From positions 1 to 64,000 of the forward strand of contig JANQRZ010000015.1 in the NCBI GenBank assembly GCA_028284265.1: a stretch of 64,000 nt of DNA, read 5' to 3'. The notes under the pieces are model-generated. The model saw nothing but the letters and a program-made list of their open reading frames with translations. It made no database searches and was not told the DNA's origin. Below are positions 61,204 to 64,000 of the stretch, piece by piece; within the stretch, counting starts at the first letter, position 1, and each line of letters starts with the position of its first letter. Position numbers and translations under genes: made by a program. This DNA comes from Rhodothermales bacterium. Its GTDB lineage: Bacteria; Bacteroidota; Rhodothermia; Rhodothermales; JANQRZ01.

Positions 61204-63677
61204 GGCATCAACTCGGCGGCTTTCACGAGGTCAGCGAGAAGACCAGCCGCCGTGACCTCTGGCCCGGCCCCCGGTCCCTGCACCACGAGCGGCGTCTCGC
61301 AGTATCTGTCTGACTGGATGAGGATGACGTTGTCTGTCCCGCGCTGGCCGCCAAACGGCGGTCCCGGTGGTGCGGCGTGGACGCCGACGCGCAGGCCGTT
61401 CTCGTCGATGCGCCCGACGTAATAGAGCCGGTGGCCTACGGCCTTCGCTTCTGCGATGCGTGCGGCCCAAGCCTCGTCCTGCTCGTTGAGCCGGGCCATG
61501 TATTCTTCCCGCGACACATCGCGCAGGGAATTCGGAACGAGGCTCTCGACCGTCACGTCCGCACGTTCAACGTTGCGACCGGTTTCCCGTGCTAGGATGA
61601 GCAGTTTGCGGGCTACGTCTTCCCCCGCGAGGTCGTCGCGCGGGTCGGGTTCGGTGTAGCCCTTTGCCTTCGCCTCGCGCACGGCCTCTGAGAAAGGTGC
61701 GCCTTCGGCGAGGCGGTTGAAGAGGAAGGCGAGCGTGCCGGAGAAGACTCCCTCGATGCTGGCAATCTGGTCGCCGGAGCGGAGCAGATCGCGGATGGTG
61801 AACACGACGGGGAGGCCCGCCATCACGGTTGTTTCGTAGTGGTACGACACCTCGCGCCGCCGGGCCGCCGCGCGCAGCCGCTGGTAGTAGTCAAGGTCCA
61901 GCGTGTTTGCCTGTTTGTTGGGCGTGACGACGCCGACGCCGCTTTCCAATAGCTCGACGTAGCAGCGGGCGACGTCGGGTGAGGCCGTGGCGTCTACGAA
62001 TAGGCGACGCTCCAGTCCACGTCCCGACAAGCGTTCGATGAATGCGTCGAGGTCAGCGGTGTCGCCGCTAGCTTCAAGGTCGTCGAGTGCCGTGTCGAGC
62101 GATAGCCCATCGGGGTTCCATTGCATCCGGCGTGAGTTCGAGAGGCCAACGAGGCGGAGGAGGATGCCGTGCTCGTTGAGCAGCCTTGGTGCGTACTCGG
62201 CGAGAATGTCGAGCAATGTTTTGCCGACCGTTCCTGTCCCGACCACGGCGACATGGACGCGCGTGCGGCGGAGGGGAAAGGCTTCGTGCAACGCGCTGAG
62301 GGCTTGCTTCACCTGCTCGCCGAGGACGACGGCAGAGATGTTGGTTTCGGCGGCACCCTGTGCGATGGCGAGCACATTCACCCCGGCCCGTCCAAGTGTC
62401 GCAAAGAGGCGACCTGCCAGCCCCGGCTGGTGGCGCATCCCGTCGCCGACCGCCGAGACGATGGCGCAGTCCGGGAGCGCGTAGACATCGCGCACGTCTC
62501 CTCGCTCCATCGCTACGCTGAAGGCGGCACGGAGTGCCACGACCGCCGCGTCCGCGTCCGCGGCATCCACGACGAGGCAGATGCTCTGCTCGCTCGACGC
62601 TTGGGCCACCATCCTGACGTTGACGCCGGAGGCCGCCAGCGCATCGAAGGCGCGCGCTGCCGTGCCCGGCACGGCTAGCATTCCTGCTCCCTCCACCATG
62701 ACGACCGCCACGTTTGGAATCGAGGAGATCGCTTTGACGCGGAGGTCCACCGCGTCCGTCTCAGCCGAGATGAGCGTGCCTTCGGCTTCCGGCTCCATCG
62801 TGCTCTTGATGACGAGCGGGATATCACGACGTTCGACGGGTCGCATCGTGCGCGGGTGAAGCACATGCGCACCAAAGTAGGCGAGTTCGGCGGCTTCGCG
62901 ATACGAGAGACGGGAGAGTGGCACGGCTTCGGGGACGAGGCGCGGGTCGGCGGAGTAAACACCTGCTACATCGGTCCAGATGGTGCAGCGCTTGGCACCG
63001 AGAGCGCCAGCGAGAATCGTTGCCGTGTAGTCAGAGCCTGAGCGTCCGAGCGTCGTCGACACGCCGTTGGCCGTCGCACCGATGAAGCCGGTGACGATGG
63101 CGACGTGATCGGCGGGCAAGGCCTCGAAAGCCTCGCGGATGCGTTGATCGGTTACTGCGAAGTCGACCCGCGCATTGCCGAACGTGTCGTCGGTGCGGAT
63201 AAAGGCGTCTGCTTCGAGAGCTACGGCGGCGTGCCCAGCAGCGCGGAAGGCTGCAGCAATGAGCGGGGCCGAGAGCCGCTCACCCATGCCGAGTACGGCG
63301 TCGCGCGTGCGCGGCGTGCACTCACGGAGGAGGTAGACGCCGTCGAGCAGTTCACCGAGAGCCTCGAAGTGTCCAGCCAGCCGGGTGCGAACCGTATCGT
63401 GCTCGTGCGATGCGACGATTTCGGACAGCACGCCCTCATGGCGGTCTCGGAGAGCGGCCAGTACGTCACGATGCGTGCTTCTCCGCTCCAGTGCGTCGTC
63501 CAAGGCACGGATCAGGTCGTTGGTTACTCCGCCCAGAGCCGAGACGACGACGATGTGTCGGCCCACGGCTCCATCGGAGTAGACAAGGGGCGGAAGGGAT
63601 CGGATGCGATCAACTGTAGCAACGGATGTGCCTCCAAACTTGGAGACGTAGACGGGCAGGATGGAGGGCGAAGTCAA
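61200..63677 (-). CDS. thrA: Bifunctional aspartokinase / homoserine dehydrogenase
   Basis: 825 residues from a TTG start; no ATG lies near the conserved N-terminus. The aspartokinase half begins VYVSKFGGTSVA, with GFIGATANGVSTTLGRSGSDYTATILAGAL and IWTDVAGVYSADPRLVPEA. Two ACT-type regulatory stretches (about 315-460) include VVMVEGAGMLAVPGTAARAFDALAASGVNVRMVAQASSEQSICLVV. The homoserine dehydrogenase half has VAVVGTGTVGKTLLDILAEY, VVTPNKQANTLDLDYY, the catalytic region YHYETTVMAGLPVVFTIRDLLRSGDQIASIEGVFSGTLAFLFNRL, and GYTEPDPRDDLAGEDVARKLLILARE. It starts the threonine pathway and is probably feedback-inhibited by threonine, as known for the family. Confidence 0.95.
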   Translation of the reverse strand: MTSPSILPVYVSKFGGTSVATVDRIRSLPPLVYSDGAVGRHIVVVSALGGVTNDLIRALDDALERRSTHRDVLAALRDRHEGVLSEIVASHEHDTVRTRLAGHFEALGELLDGVYLLRECTPRTRDAVLGMGERLSAPLIAAAFRAAGHAAVALEADAFIRTDDTFGNARVDFAVTDQRIREAFEALPADHVAIVTGFIGATANGVSTTLGRSGSDYTATILAGALGAKRCTIWTDVAGVYSADPRLVPEAVPLSRLSYREAAELAYFGAHVLHPRTMRPVERRDIPLVIKSTMEPEAEGTLISAETDAVDLRVKAISSIPNVAVVMVEGAGMLAVPGTAARAFDALAASGVNVRMVAQASSEQSICLVVDAADADAAVVALRAAFSVAMERGDVRDVYALPDCAIVSAVGDGMRHQPGLAGRLFATLGRAGVNVLAIAQGAAETNISAVVLGEQVKQALSALHEAFPLRRTRVHVAVVGTGTVGKTLLDILAEYAPRLLNEHGILLRLVGLSNSRRMQWNPDGLSLDTALDDLEASGDTADLDAFIERLSGRGLERRLFVDATASPDVARCYVELLESGVGVVTPNKQANTLDLDYYQRLRAAARRREVSYHYETTVMAGLPVVFTIRDLLRSGDQIASIEGVFSGTLAFLFNRLAEGAPFSEAVREAKAKGYTEPDPRDDLAGEDVARKLLILARETGRNVERADVTVESLVPNSLRDVSREEYMARLNEQDEAWAARIAEAKAVGHRLYYVGRIDENGLRVGVHAAPPGPPFGGQRGTDNVILIQSDRYCETPLVVQGPGAGPEVTAAGLLADLVKAAELMP

Positions 63678-63792
63678 GGCTGTTCGCGTGATAGGGTGAA
63701 AAGAGAAGGGAAGCTAGTACAAATAGAGCACCGCCATGCAGCCCGTCGGCGCTATCCATGTCGCTCGGTGAAACGGCCTATCTTGCTATTCC

Positions 63793-63865
63793 GCCCTCGT
63801 AGCTCAGGGGATAGAGCGTCGGTTTCCTAAACCGCAGGTCGCAGGTTCGATTCCTGCCGAGGGCA
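63793..63865 (+). tRNA. tRNA-Arg (anticodon CCU)
   Basis: A complete 73-base cloverleaf: acceptor GCCCTCG pairs with CGAGGGC, D-stem GCTC/GAGC, anticodon loop TTCCTAA with CCT at 63826-63828, T-arm GCAGG-TTCGATT-CCTGC, discriminator A. CCA is not encoded. The anticodon stem has a T-C mismatch at its top pair (27-43). It reads AGG codons, which are uncommon in this high-GC genome. Confidence 0.93.
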
Positions 63866-64000
63866 CGTTGTGGAGATGTATTAAGTTGATTCCGTCTTTA
63901 GATACGTTAGTTTGACGGGAATAGGCTTTGGCCTCGTAACGCTAGGCAGCCAATAATTCGAGGGAACGTGCTTGCCCCCCTCCACGCGGTAAAGGGGCGA
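63866..64000. other. No gene recognised to the right edge
   Basis: These 135 bases after the tRNA are richer in A and T than the rest of the window. I see no second tRNA, no convincing open frame and no terminator hairpin. Confidence 0.4.

Overview
The window is about 64 kb of high-GC chromosome, almost completely coding. It most resembles a Rhodothermia-type member of the Bacteroidota (Rhodothermales or Rubricoccaceae-like). Evidence: secreted proteins with Bacteroidota C-terminal sorting-type domains, DUF5916 and DUF2911 proteins, Bacteroidota-type LptD and OstA-like LptA, fused ThrA, the short-chain (epimerase-type) threonine dehydrogenase, few Shine-Dalgarno sequences, and promoters of the Bacteroidota -33 TTG / -7 TAnnTTTG kind. 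The lineage is inferred from gene content; no 16S rRNA gene is present.

Layout. 1-2.1 kb: a partial secreted choice-of-anchor-B protein and a short asparaginase-domain protein. 2.2-13.7 kb: a fatty-acid beta-oxidation locus: TetR regulator, fadD-type ligase, a first acyl-CoA dehydrogenase, a fused hydroxyacyl-CoA dehydrogenase/enoyl-CoA hydratase, thiolase, a FadE-type dehydrogenase and a dienoyl-CoA-reductase-like SDR. Four copies of a 17-bp pseudo-palindrome sit in front of its transcription units, three of them on predicted promoters. 14-17 kb: a BlaI/M56 repressor-protease pair with an unusual NGS-repeat and coiled-coil extension on the protease. 17-22 kb: a DUF5916 outer-membrane protein and a STAS / HATPase / receiver-PP2C partner-switching operon. 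22.3-25.4 kb: lptC-lptA-lptB. 25.4-30 kb: MarC, GNAT, methylmalonyl-CoA mutase large subunit, DoxX-like, SpoU methylase and an LEA-type lipoprotein. 30.2-33.5 kb: cmk-rpsA. 33.6-39.6 kb: secreted protein plus di-haem peroxidase, a membrane-anchored winged-helix/beta-propeller regulator, and a sorted NHL-repeat protein. 39.6-41.8 kb: a cell-wall amidase overlapping a MamK-like actin gene. 43.6-47.1 kb: pntAA-pntAB-pntB and a small membrane protein. 47.2-47.6 kb: a GIY-YIG nuclease gene bracketed by 47-bp inverted repeats. 47.7-53.9 kb (minus strand): eno, ftsB/divIC-like, ROK kinase, lptD, BON-domain protein. 54-56.4 kb: threonine catabolism (tdh-kbl). 56.4-58.9 kb: Nif3-like and UMF1-type MFS transporter. 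59-63.7 kb: thrA-thrB-thrC. 63.8 kb: tRNA-Arg(CCU).

How the parts fit. Beta-oxidation supplies acetyl-CoA and, from odd chains, propionyl-CoA, which the mutase can feed into succinyl-CoA; transhydrogenase balances NADH and NADPH. Lpt proteins from two loci build the LPS bridge. Threonine is both made (thrABC) and degraded (tdh-kbl) within 10 kb. The most noteworthy items are the MamK-like actin without magnetosome genes, the inverted-repeat-flanked GIY-YIG unit, the reconstructed TetR operator/promoter set, the M56 fusion protein, and iterated 7/8/14-bp repeats placed at gene junctions inside operons.
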